64,000 bases of DNA from Microbacterium proteolyticum (GTDB lineage Bacteria > Actinomycetota > Actinomycetes > Actinomycetales > Microbacteriaceae), in contig NZ_JACHXY010000002.1 in NCBI RefSeq assembly GCF_014192415.1, forward strand, positions 496,001-560,000, given 5' to 3'. The first letter of the stretch is position 1. The number at the start of each line of letters is the position of its first letter. A model generated the notes under the pieces. The model was not told the origin of the DNA. It searched no databases and saw only the letters and a program-made list of their open reading frames with translations. Position numbers and translations under genes: made by a program. Shown piece by piece: positions 1-9,269 of this stretch.

Positions 1-1196
1 GCCTTCACCAGGCCGACATCGGCGTCATCATGGACTGGGTGCCCGGGCACTTCCCCAAGGACGACTTCGCCCTCGCCCGCTTCGACGGTGAAGCGCTCTA
101 CGAGCACCCCGATCCGCGTCGCGGCGAGCACAAGGACTGGGGCACGCTGATCTTCGACTACGGGCGGAACGAGGTGCGCAACTTCCTCGTCGCGAACGCG
201 CTGTACTGGTTCGAGGAGTTCCACGTCGACGGTCTGCGAGTGGATGCCGTGGCATCCATGCTCTATCTCGATTACTCCCGCGAAGACGGGGAGTGGGCGC
301 CCAACCAGTTCGGGGGCCGCGAGAACCTCGAGGCCATCCGCTTCCTGCAGGAGGTCAATGCGACCTCCTACAAGCGCTACCCCGGCATCGCGATCATCGC
401 CGAGGAGTCCACCAGCTTCCCCGGAGTGACCGCGCCGACGTCGGCCGCGGGTCTGGGCTTCGGCTTCAAATGGAACATGGGCTGGATGAACGACTCGCTG
501 CAGTACATCGGGCGCGACCCCATGTACCGCTCGCACCACGAAGGAGAACTGTCGTTCTCGTTCGTCTACGGGTTCAGCGAGAACTTCGTCCTGCCGATCA
601 GCCACGACGAGGTCGTTCACGGCAAGGGCAGCCTCTTCGGACGGATGCCGGGAGATCACTGGCAGAAGCTCGCGAACATGCGCGCGTTCCTCGCGTACAT
701 GTGGGGCCACCCCGGCAAGCAGTTGCTGTTCATGGGCCAGGAGTTCGGCCAGATGTCCGAGTGGTCCGAATCGCGCAGCCTTGACTGGTGGATGCTCGAC
801 CAGCCGGCGCACCGTCAGCTGCACGACTTCGTCGCCGAGTTGAACCGCGTCTACAAGGATCAGGCGGCCCTCTGGTCGCGCGATCACGACGGTGCCGCGT
901 TCTCGCGCCTGGGTGCCCCGGCGTGGAACCCCAACGTCCTCGCCTTCGCCCGCCGCGACCACCATGGCAACACCGTGGCCGTCGTCTGCAACTTCTCCGG
1001 TGTCCCCCTCGGTGATTTCCCGCTCGACCTCCCCGAAGCGGGCACCTGGACCGAGGTGCTGAACAGCGACGCCGGGGCGTTCGGCGGGTCCGGACAGGGC
1101 AACCTGGGCGCCGTGACGACCGATGCCCGCGGCAACGCGACGCTGACGCTTCCGCCGCTGGGCGTGCTCTGGCTGCACCACCGCGCCGACGTCTGA
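1..1196 (+). CDS. glgB: 1,4-alpha-glucan branching enzyme GlgB, C-terminal part
   Basis: The gene is cut by the left edge of the window; the first complete codon is at position 3. It makes alpha-1,6 branches in glycogen. GH13 landmarks are visible: [10 protein letters not shown] carries the nucleophile Asp, AIIAEEST the acid/base Glu, and [12 protein letters not shown] the third catalytic Asp. The all-beta C-terminal domain follows ([18 protein letters not shown]). About 397 residues are present, so the N-terminal CBM48 region and the start of the barrel lie outside. It converges on the thioredoxin-like gene, with a perfect terminator palindrome between them. Confidence 0.97.
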   Translation, partial: LHQADIGVIMDWVPGHFPKDDFALARFDGEALYEHPDPRRGEHKDWGTLIFDYGRNEVRNFLVANALYWFEEFHVDGLRVDAVASMLYLDYSREDGEWAPNQFGGRENLEAIRFLQEVNATSYKRYPGIAIIAEESTSFPGVTAPTSAAGLGFGFKWNMGWMNDSLQYIGRDPMYRSHHEGELSFSFVYGFSENFVLPISHDEVVHGKGSLFGRMPGDHWQKLANMRAFLAYMWGHPGKQLLFMGQEFGQMSEWSESRSLDWWMLDQPAHRQLHDFVAELNRVYKDQAALWSRDHDGAAFSRLGAPAWNPNVLAFARRDHHGNTVAVVCNFSGVPLGDFPLDLPEAGTWTEVLNSDAGAFGGSGQGNLGAVTTDARGNATLTLPPLGVLWLHHRADV

Positions 1197-1210
1197 CGTC
1201 ACGCGAACGA

Positions 1211-1240
1211 CGAAGGCCCCGTCCGCGGACGGGGCCTTCG
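1211..1240. terminator. bidirectional terminator between glgB and the thioredoxin-TPR gene
   Basis: A perfect 30-bp palindrome (arms CGAAGGCCCCGTC/GACGGGGCCTTCG) lies between convergent genes. The symmetry lets it serve both strands. It has no T-run, as is common for actinobacterial terminators. Confidence 0.85.
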
Positions 1241-1281
1241 TGCGTGGCACGGGAGCGAGAAGCACGCCTCCGTGCGGTGTC

Positions 1282-2220
1282 TCAGAAGAGCAGGGATGCC
1301 AAGCGGGTGCGTGCACGGATGACGCGAGCATCGTCGTCACCGATGAGGCCGAACAGCTCGAGCAGGCGCTCACGCACGGGGGCGCGCTCGTCTGCGGGGA
1401 GCGCCGCGAAGAGCTCGAGCAGACGCCCGAACGCATCCTCGACGTGTCCGCCGACGACGTCGAGGTCGGCGACGAGGAACTGCGCCTCGATCCCGGTGGG
1501 CGACGCAGCGGCGGCCGCGCGTGCGGCCTGCAGATCGGCGTCCTGCACGCGAGCGAGCAGTTGCACCTGCCCGAGGCCGGCGCGCGCGTCGGCATCACGC
1601 GGGTCCTCGACGAGGGCCTTCTCGTAGGCGGCGACCGCACGGGCGTAGTCGCCTTCCTCGATGGCGGCGAACGCTTCGGCGTGCAGCGGCGGGAGGGGCT
1701 CGTCACCGGGAGCCTCCGCGGGCGGAGTCGCCTCGACCGGGACCATTCCGGTCACGCCGTGCTGGGCGGCGAGCTGCAGCAGCTGGGCGAACACGTCGCG
1801 CACCTGCTGCTCGGGCACCGCCCCCGTGAACAGCGGAACGGGCTGCCCCGCGACGAGCGCGAGGACCATCGGAATGGACTGCGCACGGAAGCCCTGCGCC
1901 AACTGCGGGTTGGCGTCGACGTCGACCTTGGCCAGCACGAGGCGTCCGCCGAGCTCGGTGACCACCTTCTCGAGCACGGGGCTCAGCTGCTTGCAGGGCC
2001 CGCACCACTCGGCCCACAGGTCGATGACGACCGGCACGGTGCGAGAGAGCTCGAGGACGTCGCCGAAGGTGGCGTCCGTCACATCGAAGACGAGGGGGGT
2101 CGCGCCGCCCGCCGGCGCATCCGCGGACGCGGGCGCGGGTGCGGGGGTCTGCGGGCGGTTGCGCAGCGACGAGAGGTCGACGGCACCGCGCAGGACGGAA
2201 CCGGGGGCGGGAGTGCTCAC
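1282..2220 (-). CDS. thioredoxin-TPR protein (CnoX/YbbN-like)
   Basis: The product has 312 residues. After a Pro/Ala-rich N-terminus (about 20-42) there is a thioredoxin domain with the WCGPCK active site (Cys73, Cys76). A helical C-terminal half follows with TPR-like repeats (AAYEKALVEDPRDADARAGL). This is the architecture of CnoX/YbbN, a redox-linked holdase that partners chaperonin in E. coli; that role here is inferred. The start is GTG at 2220: its TGA-overlapping position (GTGA with the upstream gene) and an AAGG element 6-9 bases upstream favour it over longer in-frame options, which would run deep into the upstream gene. Confidence 0.9.
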   Translation of the reverse strand: MSTPAPGSVLRGAVDLSSLRNRPQTPAPAPASADAPAGGATPLVFDVTDATFGDVLELSRTVPVVIDLWAEWCGPCKQLSPVLEKVVTELGGRLVLAKVDVDANPQLAQGFRAQSIPMVLALVAGQPVPLFTGAVPEQQVRDVFAQLLQLAAQHGVTGMVPVEATPPAEAPGDEPLPPLHAEAFAAIEEGDYARAVAAYEKALVEDPRDADARAGLGQVQLLARVQDADLQAARAAAAASPTGIEAQFLVADLDVVGGHVEDAFGRLLELFAALPADERAPVRERLLELFGLIGDDDARVIRARTRLASLLF

Positions 2221-4019
2221 GGGGACACCTTCGCTTCGAGGAGGCTGGATCGGTAGCCGAGCAGGCGGATCTGATCGTCTGAGCCCTGGCTGGGCACGTA
2301 GAAGAACACCTGGTCGGAGTAGGTCGTGGTGAAGCCGGTCGCGGACTGGTCGACCGCGGTGAGGGCCTCGACCGCGGGGTTGTTGTCGAGCTTGATGACC
2401 GCGTCGGCGTTCGTCGGCTTCGCCGTGTCGCTCTCGTACACGTTGACCGCGACGATCGCGCCGGTGTCGAGGGTGGCGAGAGCGATCGGGGTCGCGGGGC
2501 CCGCCGACGCCGCGAAGCTGATCTCGGCGGTTCCCGCACCGGTCTGGTTCAACTCCTCGGTGCGCTTGGTCTTGTTGTCTTGAATGGCCGACAGCAACAG
2601 GTCGTTGGCGGTGTCGAACGTCGACCACGACGCACTGTTCTGCCCGTTGTTGATGATGTCGGCGTACGCCGCGGCAACCTTCTCGGGCGCCAGCACGAGG
2701 AAATTGGAGTCCGGCGGCACCTGCGTCGCCCCGACGTAGGGAGCGGCGAGCTCGGGCAGGTTGGTGGATGCCTCGAGGTTGCCGACGTAGGACGCCTTGT
2801 ACTCGTCCCAGGGCGTCTCCTGGGTCATCATCATGATGGTCGTCGTCGGTGTCGCGGCATCCGCGGACTCCACGACGGTCATGAGCGTCCGCGGCCAGGC
2901 TCCCGTGGTCTGCGGGAGCACGATCTGGACCGGCTCAGCCGGGATGGCCGGGAGGGCGGCCCGGTCGGGGATCGCCGCGCGCAGCGTGTAGTTGGTCTGG
3001 CGTTCGGCCAGCGCGGGACCCGCGAGTCGCTCGGCGGCCGCCGTCGCATCGAGGGCGGCATCGGCCTGCGCGACAGTGGACGACACGCGCGACACGATGC
3101 GCTGCGCCTGTGCCTCGGTGACGGCGGGCGGGAACTGCCCCTCGGGGACGATCACGGTCGGGGTGGGGCTCGGTGTCTCCTGGGCGGCGAACTGCGGCCA
3201 CGCATCGGCGGAGCAGCCGGCGAGGAGGGCGACCGAGACACCGAGGGCGGGCACCGCGATGAGGGCCCGGCGTCCGCCGAGGGCACCCCGTCCGCGCGAA
3301 CCGCGACGGCCGGGGCTTTCGCTGATGACGCCCTTCGCCTCGGCGTCGCCGACCATCGAGATCGGCTCGGTGACGGGCAGGGGCAGGCCCTTCCGACGCG
3401 GACGACGCGAGCGGCGCACGTGCCGGATGCCGAGCAGGTACAGCACGAGACCGATCAGCAGCACGATGCCACCGCCGACGATGAGAGGGCCGGCCCACGG
3501 GGTGGAGTCGTCGATGGGCCAGCTCACGCTCACGTTGGCGGGAGCCGGGGCGGTGCCGTCGGAGGCGATGAGCACGCTCATCTCGCTCGGCAACTGCAAC
3601 GTCGCCGACAGCGTGCCCGTCTGCTCGTACTCGTCGAGCCACAGGTCGGAGTCGACGGGGCTGCGACCGGCCGCGGCGGTACTGGTCGCCGTCACGGTCG
3701 GCTGCACCTCGCTGGTCTGCACGACGCCCTCGCCGTCGACGGTCACGGCGGTGTAGGGCACATCGGCCAGCCATGCCTTCATGTCAGCGGTGCGGCCGTA
3801 GGCGGCGAACACCTCGCCGTCACCCTCGACGCGCAGCGTCTGGGCTCCCGGCACACTGGTCAGCAGCGCGCCATCGACGAGCGTGTAGGCGGACGTGCCC
3901 TCGGTCTGAACGGTCGCCGAGGCTTCGGATGGCCCCTGGAACACCGTCCTCTGGGCGATTCCGGCACCGATCATGACGGCCGCGATGACGAACGCCACCA
4001 CAGCCCAGACGAATCTCAC
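2217..4019 (-). CDS. large membrane-anchored protein of unknown function with an internal lipobox-like motif
   Basis: The product has 600 residues and I do not recognise the family with certainty. An N-terminal hydrophobic segment (about 4-22) and a second one (178-198) bracket an extracytoplasmic domain. Then comes a very basic loop (199-215), and at 252-269 a hydrophobic stretch ending in LLAGC (Cys269), which looks exactly like a lipoprotein signal. The rest (about 275-600) is polar, with a PSPTPT linker and no further membrane segments. The layout resembles a membrane protein fused to a lipoprotein, with both large domains probably outside the membrane. It overlaps the thioredoxin-TPR gene by 4 bp, so the two are probably translated together. 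Confidence 0.75.
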   Translation of the reverse strand: MRFVWAVVAFVIAAVMIGAGIAQRTVFQGPSEASATVQTEGTSAYTLVDGALLTSVPGAQTLRVEGDGEVFAAYGRTADMKAWLADVPYTAVTVDGEGVVQTSEVQPTVTATSTAAAGRSPVDSDLWLDEYEQTGTLSATLQLPSEMSVLIASDGTAPAPANVSVSWPIDDSTPWAGPLIVGGGIVLLIGLVLYLLGIRHVRRSRRPRRKGLPLPVTEPISMVGDAEAKGVISESPGRRGSRGRGALGGRRALIAVPALGVSVALLAGCSADAWPQFAAQETPSPTPTVIVPEGQFPPAVTEAQAQRIVSRVSSTVAQADAALDATAAAERLAGPALAERQTNYTLRAAIPDRAALPAIPAEPVQIVLPQTTGAWPRTLMTVVESADAATPTTTIMMMTQETPWDEYKASYVGNLEASTNLPELAAPYVGATQVPPDSNFLVLAPEKVAAAYADIINNGQNSASWSTFDTANDLLLSAIQDNKTKRTEELNQTGAGTAEISFAASAGPATPIALATLDTGAIVAVNVYESDTAKPTNADAVIKLDNNPAVEALTAVDQSATGFTTTYSDQVFFYVPSQGSDDQIRLLGYRSSLLEAKVSP

Positions 4020-4191
4020 GCTTCACACCATCCCCACCGGTGGCTCGGGCGCCACCGAAGAATCGACGTTTCAGACTATCCGAGGGCGGCTGAAAGTTCT
4101 CGGCGAGGCCCGTCGCGTGCGTTCGGTGCCGCCGTCGTCAGTATCCTGACGTCACGGGCACGAACGCCCGCTGAGGCGGGAGTCTGGCGGC

Positions 4192-5265
4192 ATGAAGATC
4201 CACAACCCATTCCGGGTCGCATTGCTGGCCACGCTCGGCGTCGGAGTCGGCCTGCTGCTCATCGGCAGTGTGCAGAACCTGTCGACGATCCTTCTCTACG
4301 TCGGCACGGCACTGTTCCTCTCGCTCGGGCTCGACCCCGTGGTGTCGTTCCTGGCGAGACGCGGACTCCCGCGCTGGGCGGCCGTGCTCGTGACGATCCT
4401 CGGTGTCCTCGGCATCTTCGCCGGGATCATCGTCATGGTCGTGCCCATCATCGTCGGGCAGATCGCGCAGCTCGTCGCGCAGGTGGAGCAGGTGCTGCAG
4501 CCCGGTCGCTGGAACGAGGTGGTCTTGCAGGTGCAGGACTGGGTGTCGGCGAACCTCCCCTGGCTGCGCCTGGACGACGTGTGGGCGGGCGTGCAGCAGT
4601 GGATCTCGACCCTCGACGTGGGTTCCATCTCGACCATGGTCGGCAACAGCCTCCTCGCCGTCGGCGGGGCGGTGGCGGCGGGCCTGGGCGGCGCGTTCAT
4701 CGTGCTCATCCTGACCATCTACTTCACGGCATCCACCCCGTCGCTGAAGTCGGCGGTGTACCAGCTCGTGCCGGCGTCCAAGCGCGCGCGCTTCATCGAA
4801 CTCGCCGAGAAGATCACCGACTCCGTGGGTTACTACGTCATGGGCCAGGTCAGCCTGGGCGTCATCAACGGCGTGCTGAGCGCGATCTTCCTGTCGATCA
4901 TCCAGGCGCCGTTCCCCGCAGTACTGGCGGTGATCGCCTTCTTCTTCTCGCTCATCCCCCTGGTGGGAACGCTCACCGGATCGACGATCATCGTGCTGAG
5001 CTGCCTGATTCCGGGGGTCGGATCCCCCACCATCGCGCTCATCGCCCTGATCTACTACCTCGTGTATATGCAGATCGAGGCGTACGTGATCTCCCCGCGC
5101 ATCATGAATCGCGCGGTCTCGGTGCCCGGATCCGTCGTGGTCATCTCGGCGCTCGCGGGCGGCGCGCTGCTCAATCTGCTGGGCGCGCTCATCGCGATCC
5201 CGGTGGCCGCCAGCATCCTCATCATCTACCGCGAGGTCATCATCCCCCGGCAGAACGAGCGCTGA
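4192..5265 (+). CDS. AI-2E family transporter (TqsA/PerM-like permease)
   Basis: The product has 357 residues of the AI-2E transporter family (Pfam PF01594). Two N-terminal membrane helices (about 10-26 and 31-47) and a third (60-85) precede an amphipathic soluble segment (about 85-140, rich in Gln/Val). A C-terminal bundle of about five helices follows, with family-typical stretches LVGTLTGSTIIVLSC and YYLVYMQIEAYVISPRI. Members export small molecules or act as Na+/H+ antiporters; the substrate cannot be told from sequence. It is monocistronic on the plus strand and stops 2 bp before a convergent gene, with no room for a dedicated terminator. Confidence 0.9.
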   Translation: MKIHNPFRVALLATLGVGVGLLLIGSVQNLSTILLYVGTALFLSLGLDPVVSFLARRGLPRWAAVLVTILGVLGIFAGIIVMVVPIIVGQIAQLVAQVEQVLQPGRWNEVVLQVQDWVSANLPWLRLDDVWAGVQQWISTLDVGSISTMVGNSLLAVGGAVAAGLGGAFIVLILTIYFTASTPSLKSAVYQLVPASKRARFIELAEKITDSVGYYVMGQVSLGVINGVLSAIFLSIIQAPFPAVLAVIAFFFSLIPLVGTLTGSTIIVLSCLIPGVGSPTIALIALIYYLVYMQIEAYVISPRIMNRAVSVPGSVVVISALAGGALLNLLGALIAIPVAASILIIYREVIIPRQNER

Positions 5266-5267
5266 GC

Positions 5268-5990
5268 TCAGTCGGCGACGTCGCCCTCCCACTCGACAGG
5301 CAGCGGCAGTGCGTCGGGGGCGACCGCCGCGACGATCTCGGTCAGCACGCGGCGGGTCTGCGTCTCGCCCACCCACAGGTGCTTCCCGCCCTCGACGGCG
5401 ATGAGGGTGGCATGCGGAACCGCGGCGAAACGCTCGCGCGCCTCGTCGGGCCGCAGGTAGTCGTCGAACTCGGGCACGAGCACGACCATCCGCCGTTCGT
5501 CACCCGCCCAGGCGGCCACCTCGTCAGCGGTTGCGCGGTGGAGGGGCGGGGAGAGCAGGATGACGCCCTCGATGTCGTGATCGCGACCGTACTTCAGCGC
5601 CAGCTCGGTGCCGAACGACCAGCCCACCAGCCACGGCCGCGGAAGTCCCCGCTCACGGACGAAGTCGACCGCGGCTGCCACGTCGAACACCTCGTTCGCT
5701 CCCCCGTCGAATGCACCCTCGCTCGTGCCGCGCGGTGAGGTCGTACCGCGGGTGTTGAAGCGCAGAACGGCGATGTCGGCGAGGGCCGGAAGCCGGCCGG
5801 CGGCCTTGCGCAAGATGTGCGAGTCCATGAACCCGCCCGCTGTCGGAAGCGGATGCAGGGTCACCAGGGTTGCGACCGGCTCGCGCTCGGCGGGCAGGGC
5901 CAGTTCACCGACGAGGGTGAGCTCGTCCACCGTGTGCAACTCGATGTTTTCCCGACGGGCGGGAAGCAGAACGGGGCCACGAATGTCCAT
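5268..5990 (-). CDS. alpha/beta hydrolase
   Basis: The product has 240 residues with an alpha/beta-hydrolase fold of the short CocE/YqiA-like type. LVTLHPLPTAGG forms the oxyanion region. LVGWSFGTELAL is the nucleophile elbow (GxSxG, Ser in GWSFG), VPEFDDYLRPDE carries a candidate acid, and VEGGKHLW the catalytic His. The start ATG at 5990 overlaps the stop of the upstream Cys/His-rich gene (TGATG), and the protein begins with a normal MDIRGPVLLP rather than the longer frame that runs through that gene. Substrate unknown. Confidence 0.88.
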   Translation of the reverse strand: MDIRGPVLLPARRENIELHTVDELTLVGELALPAEREPVATLVTLHPLPTAGGFMDSHILRKAAGRLPALADIAVLRFNTRGTTSPRGTSEGAFDGGANEVFDVAAAVDFVRERGLPRPWLVGWSFGTELALKYGRDHDIEGVILLSPPLHRATADEVAAWAGDERRMVVLVPEFDDYLRPDEARERFAAVPHATLIAVEGGKHLWVGETQTRRVLTEIVAAVAPDALPLPVEWEGDVAD

Positions 5991-6277
5991 CAGGCGATCC
6001 TCCAACAGTGTGTGTGCCAGTGTCGACGTGCCGCCAGGTCGGCAGCGTCGCCGAGGACGCCGTCGGCGCGCCAGACGACGAGGTGCGCTGTGCCCGTGAC
6101 CACCGCGCGCCCGCAGCCGGGACAGATGTAGTCCTTCTGCGCCTGCGGGGCGGAGATCGGCTGCACGGTCCACTCGATGCCGCGTTTGACCTCGGTGCGC
6201 TTCCATCCCGCGATCAGGCGGTCGAGGGAATCGTCGCCGCGATCCGGATCCGGGCGGCGTTTACGGGAGCGGGGCAT
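5990..6277 (-). CDS. small Cys/His-rich protein, probable zinc-binding (hypothetical)
   Basis: The product has 95 residues. A basic N-terminus (MPRSRKRRPDPDRGDD) and a helical segment are followed by a CPGC pair and, 35 residues later, RRHWHTHCW. Together these offer three Cys and several His for one metal site, reminiscent of HNH/treble-clef folds, but I see no catalytic signature. It is the first gene of a coupled pair with the hydrolase (TGATG overlap) and starts 9 bp after the transglycosylase-like gene. I do not recognise a function. Confidence 0.75.
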   Translation of the reverse strand: MPRSRKRRPDPDRGDDSLDRLIAGWKRTEVKRGIEWTVQPISAPQAQKDYICPGCGRAVVTGTAHLVVWRADGVLGDAADLAARRHWHTHCWRIA

Positions 6278-6286
6278 GGTCGCCGC

Positions 6287-7003
6287 TCACCACCAGTGGT
6301 TGTTGGTCCAGAACGCGTAGGCGCCGGCCCAGCTGCCGTATCGGCCCGTGGCGTAACCGGTGGCCCAACGCAGGTTGTCGACAGGGTCGTAGCCGTTACC
6401 GGGCACCTTGCTGCAGGGAAGGGCCTGCACGAGGCCGCACGCCCCGGACGAGCGGTTGGTGGCGTTGGGGTTCCACCCGCTCTCGCGGCTGACGATGTAG
6501 TCGACGTAACCCATGTCTGACTCGGCGATGCCGGCTGCGGCCATCCACTCGCCGGGAGCGCCGCCACCCGAGTAGAACAGCGGCCCGGAAGAACCTGCCG
6601 ACGATTCCGAGTCGGACGCGCTCGTACGCGTCGGGGTCGGGGTGGGCGTCGGTGTCGGCTTCGGTGCGACGTAGACGTTGTAGCTGGATCGATCGAGCTG
6701 CGGCGCCTGCTTATCACCGAGGGTGGAGACCGCCTGCGTGTCGTCCAAGCCCTCGGCGTAGAGGGTGACCGTGCGTGGCTCATCGGCCTGCGCGGGCTGG
6801 AGCGCCGCACCCATGGGCCCCACGTAGGCCGCGGTGAAGAGAACCGCCGCGCACGCGCCGAACGCACCGACGACGCCGCGACGGCGCGACCAGCGGGGGG
6901 TGGCTCGCCGGGGCATCACCGGAGGGATCACGTCGTGGCCCGTCTCGCCGCGGCGGGCGACACGGGACGATGAGGTGCGTGAGAGATGCGATCCGGAAGT
7001 CAC
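6287..7003 (-). CDS. secreted transglycosylase-like (SLT/Rpf-type) protein
   Basis: The product has 238 residues. A basic N-terminus is followed by a membrane/signal segment (about 43-70, ending AQADEP). A TPTPTPTPT linker (about 115-126) leads to a compact C-terminal lysozyme-like domain: YIVSRESGWNPNATN holds the catalytic Glu, GLVQALP the substrate loop, and the protein ends at NNHWW. This is the layout of actinobacterial resuscitation-factor and SLT enzymes that cleave peptidoglycan outside the cell. The GTG start at 7003 is provisional; an internal ATG at 6916 would still leave an intact signal. Confidence 0.88.
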   Translation of the reverse strand: MTSGSHLSRTSSSRVARRGETGHDVIPPVMPRRATPRWSRRRGVVGAFGACAAVLFTAAYVGPMGAALQPAQADEPRTVTLYAEGLDDTQAVSTLGDKQAPQLDRSSYNVYVAPKPTPTPTPTPTRTSASDSESSAGSSGPLFYSGGGAPGEWMAAAGIAESDMGYVDYIVSRESGWNPNATNRSSGACGLVQALPCSKVPGNGYDPVDNLRWATGYATGRYGSWAGAYAFWTNNHWW

Positions 7004-7049
7004 AGTGCCGCTGAGTCTACCGAGGCGCGACGGGAGGTGTCATGCGCGC

Positions 7050-7622
7050 TCATCCGACGGCGAGCATCACATCGACGACGGCGTCGAGGACGGCGTCGAC
7101 CTGGGCCTCGCGGTACCCGCCGCGTTGCATCCGGAACGCCACCGCACGCACCTGATCGGGGGTGACGGGGTCTCCCGCCGCGAGATACCGCGCCACGCGG
7201 TCGGCCACCACGTCGACCTCGTCGACGCGGTAGCCGTAGCGGAGGATGCCGACGCGCTCGAAGCGCGACCCTCCTGGGCGACGCAGGCGGTCGAGCACGA
7301 CCTGTGCGGTGTCGCGGGTCTCAGCGACCCAGGCGCGGGCCCCGAGTCGCGACAGGGCGTGTTCGCGCTCTCGTGCAGCGAAGGCGTCCTCGACGCGTCC
7401 GAGGGCTGCATCGACCGCCGTGACCGAGTAGCCCCCGCGCACCAGGGGGAACGCCGCCGCGCGGACGTCGGAGGACCGCAGGGATCCGACGTCGTCGCTC
7501 TCGAAGACTTCCCGCGCACGGGAGAGGAAGGTGTCGACGGCACGCTTCTCGTAGCCCTTCGCCCGCCCGGACTCGGGGAACGGTGTCGCCTCGACCTTGT
7601 CGTCGGGCTGCGTCTCGGTCAT
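7050..7622 (-). CDS. DivIVA-domain repeat protein
   Basis: The product has 190 residues containing three copies of the short DivIVA/DivI1A motif (R..xF..xRGY....VDxxL). They are KGYEKRAVDTFLSRA (about 22-36), the copy around RGGYSVTAVDAALGRV, and RGGYREAQVDAVLDAV near the C-terminus. It lacks the long coiled coil of Wag31/DivIVA, so it is unlikely to be the polar-growth scaffold itself. A membrane-curvature or septal partner role is inference. The ATG start at 7622 overlaps the cdsA stop by 4 bp, so it is translated with cdsA. Confidence 0.85.
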   Translation of the reverse strand: MTETQPDDKVEATPFPESGRAKGYEKRAVDTFLSRAREVFESDDVGSLRSSDVRAAAFPLVRGGYSVTAVDAALGRVEDAFAAREREHALSRLGARAWVAETRDTAQVVLDRLRRPGGSRFERVGILRYGYRVDEVDVVADRVARYLAAGDPVTPDQVRAVAFRMQRGGYREAQVDAVLDAVVDVMLAVG

Positions 7623-8668
7623 GACACTCCGAACGGTGCGAGGAGGTAGTAGGTCACCAGGGCCGCCGTAGCCGACGGCAGGATCGAATCGAGGCGGTCG
7701 AGAACTCCACCGTGCCCGGGAAGCCAGGAACTCATGTCTTTGATGCCGAGATCGCGCTTGACCATCGACTCGCCGAGATCGCCGACCGTCGCCGTGGCCA
7801 GCACCACGGCGCCGAACACCAGGCCCGCCCACCAAGGGACCTGCAGCATGAACACGGCCAGGAGCGCACCCGCGACGAGGGCGGCGACGCAGGCGCCGGC
7901 GAAGCCCTCCCACGTCTTCTTCGGGCTGATGCGGGGGGCCATCGGATGCCGCCCACCCCGCCCGAAGGTGAGCCCCGACACGTACGCGCCGGTGTCGGCG
8001 GCGACGGCCAGGATGATGAAGGCCAGGACCCACCACTCACCTCGGGGCTGCGCGAGGAGGACGACCGCCATGCTGGTGAGGAAGGGGACGTACAACTGGA
8101 CGAATCCCCCGACCAGCACATCGCCGATCACGTCGATACGTGCGCGGCCGTCCGACGCGATCATCTGCGCGATCAGACGCCACACGACGACGACGACCAC
8201 CGCGGCGAGGGTCGCGATCCAATGCACCCAAGGACCGAGGAAGAATCCGCTCAGCAGAAGCAGCGAGCCCATCACGAGCTGCGGGACGACGTCGACGCGA
8301 CGGCCCGCGACCTGCAGAGCGCGGGAGAACTCGAGAACCCCGAGGATCATGGCCGCCCCCGCGAAGAACACGAAGAGCCATTTCACGAAGATGAGCGAGG
8401 CGACCAGAACCACGCCGATGCCCACACCGATCAACGTCGCGACGATGAGGTCGCGACCGGTGCGCTGCTTGAGTCGCTCGTTCGCCTGGCCGAACTCCGC
8501 ACGGGCGTGAGCGATGTGCTGCTCGGCATCCGTCCGCATGGCGCGAAGCTGCGACTCGATGGCCGTCACGCCCTCACCCGTCATGGCTGAACGGCGCACG
8601 GCCTCTTCCCGACGTGAGCCGGGCGGATCGACCGGTTGATCTTCGCCGGTCTCAGGGGCGTCGGGCAT
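7619..8668 (-). CDS. cdsA: phosphatidate cytidylyltransferase CdsA
   Basis: This membrane enzyme makes CDP-diacylglycerol from phosphatidate and CTP, the branch-point of phospholipid synthesis. The product has 349 residues. A roughly 70-residue soluble N-terminal extension precedes seven to eight membrane helices. The family signature is clear: SPKKTWEGFAG, then GDLGESMVKRDLGIKD and PGHGGVLDRLDS, which carry the metal-binding acidic residues. It lies 5 bp after frr in the pyrH-frr-cdsA order standard in Actinobacteria and overlaps the DivIVA-repeat gene downstream. Confidence 0.97.
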   Translation of the reverse strand: MPDAPETGEDQPVDPPGSRREEAVRRSAMTGEGVTAIESQLRAMRTDAEQHIAHARAEFGQANERLKQRTGRDLIVATLIGVGIGVVLVASLIFVKWLFVFFAGAAMILGVLEFSRALQVAGRRVDVVPQLVMGSLLLLSGFFLGPWVHWIATLAAVVVVVVWRLIAQMIASDGRARIDVIGDVLVGGFVQLYVPFLTSMAVVLLAQPRGEWWVLAFIILAVAADTGAYVSGLTFGRGGRHPMAPRISPKKTWEGFAGACVAALVAGALLAVFMLQVPWWAGLVFGAVVLATATVGDLGESMVKRDLGIKDMSSWLPGHGGVLDRLDSILPSATAALVTYYLLAPFGVS

Positions 8669-8673
8669 TCGGA

Positions 8674-9228
8674 TCAGACCTCGAGCAGCTCGGCCTCTTT
8701 GCGCTTCAGCGCCTCGTCGATCATGTCGACGTGCGTGCGCGTGACGGTGTCCAACTCTTTCTCGGCGCGTACGAGTTCGTCTTCGCCGACGTCGCTCTTG
8801 AGGGCGTCCAAGTCGTCTTTCGCCTTGCGACGGAGGTGGCGCACCTGCACCTTCGCGTCCTCACCCTTGCCACGCACGATCTTGACGTACTCTTTGCGGC
8901 GGTCCTGAGTGAGCTCGGGCATGGTGACACGCACGATCGTGCCGTCGTTCGTGGGGTTCACGCCGAGGTTCGGCATGTCGCGGATCGCCTGCTCGATCGC
9001 CTTCAGCGCCGTCTTGTCGTACGGGTTGATGACGAGAGTGCGAGCCTCGGGGTTGTTCAACGACGCGAGCTGCGCGAGGGGTGTCGGCGACCCGTAGTAG
9101 TCGACCAGCACCTTCTGGAACATCTGGGGGTTCGCGCGCCCGGTACGGACGGTCGCGAAGTCCTCCTTGGCGGCCTCCACGGCGCGATCCATGCGCGCTC
9201 CGGCATCGGCGAGGACATCGGCGATCAC
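8674..9228 (-). CDS. frr: ribosome recycling factor
   Basis: The factor splits post-termination ribosomes together with EF-G. The product has 184 residues, the usual family length, and carries the conserved [12 protein letters not shown] and the two-domain coiled-coil pattern ([12 protein letters not shown]). I chose GTG at 9228: it is preceded by GGAG at a 5-base spacing and gives the canonical IADVLADAG start. The in-frame ATG at 9255 adds nine residues, has no ribosome binding site, and is less likely. Confidence 0.96.
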   Translation of the reverse strand: MIADVLADAGARMDRAVEAAKEDFATVRTGRANPQMFQKVLVDYYGSPTPLAQLASLNNPEARTLVINPYDKTALKAIEQAIRDMPNLGVNPTNDGTIVRVTMPELTQDRRKEYVKIVRGKGEDAKVQVRHLRRKAKDDLDALKSDVGEDELVRAEKELDTVTRTHVDMIDEALKRKEAELLEV

Positions 9229-9269
9229 GGTGACTCCATTCGTTGGGACTGACATCTCAGTCTAGTCGC

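Noticed and set aside
2580..5738. 1052-codon plus-strand open frame
   Set aside because: It lies antisense to a clear membrane protein gene and out of frame with the AI-2E permease; its Arg/Gly/His-rich composition is typical of GC-rich shadow frames.
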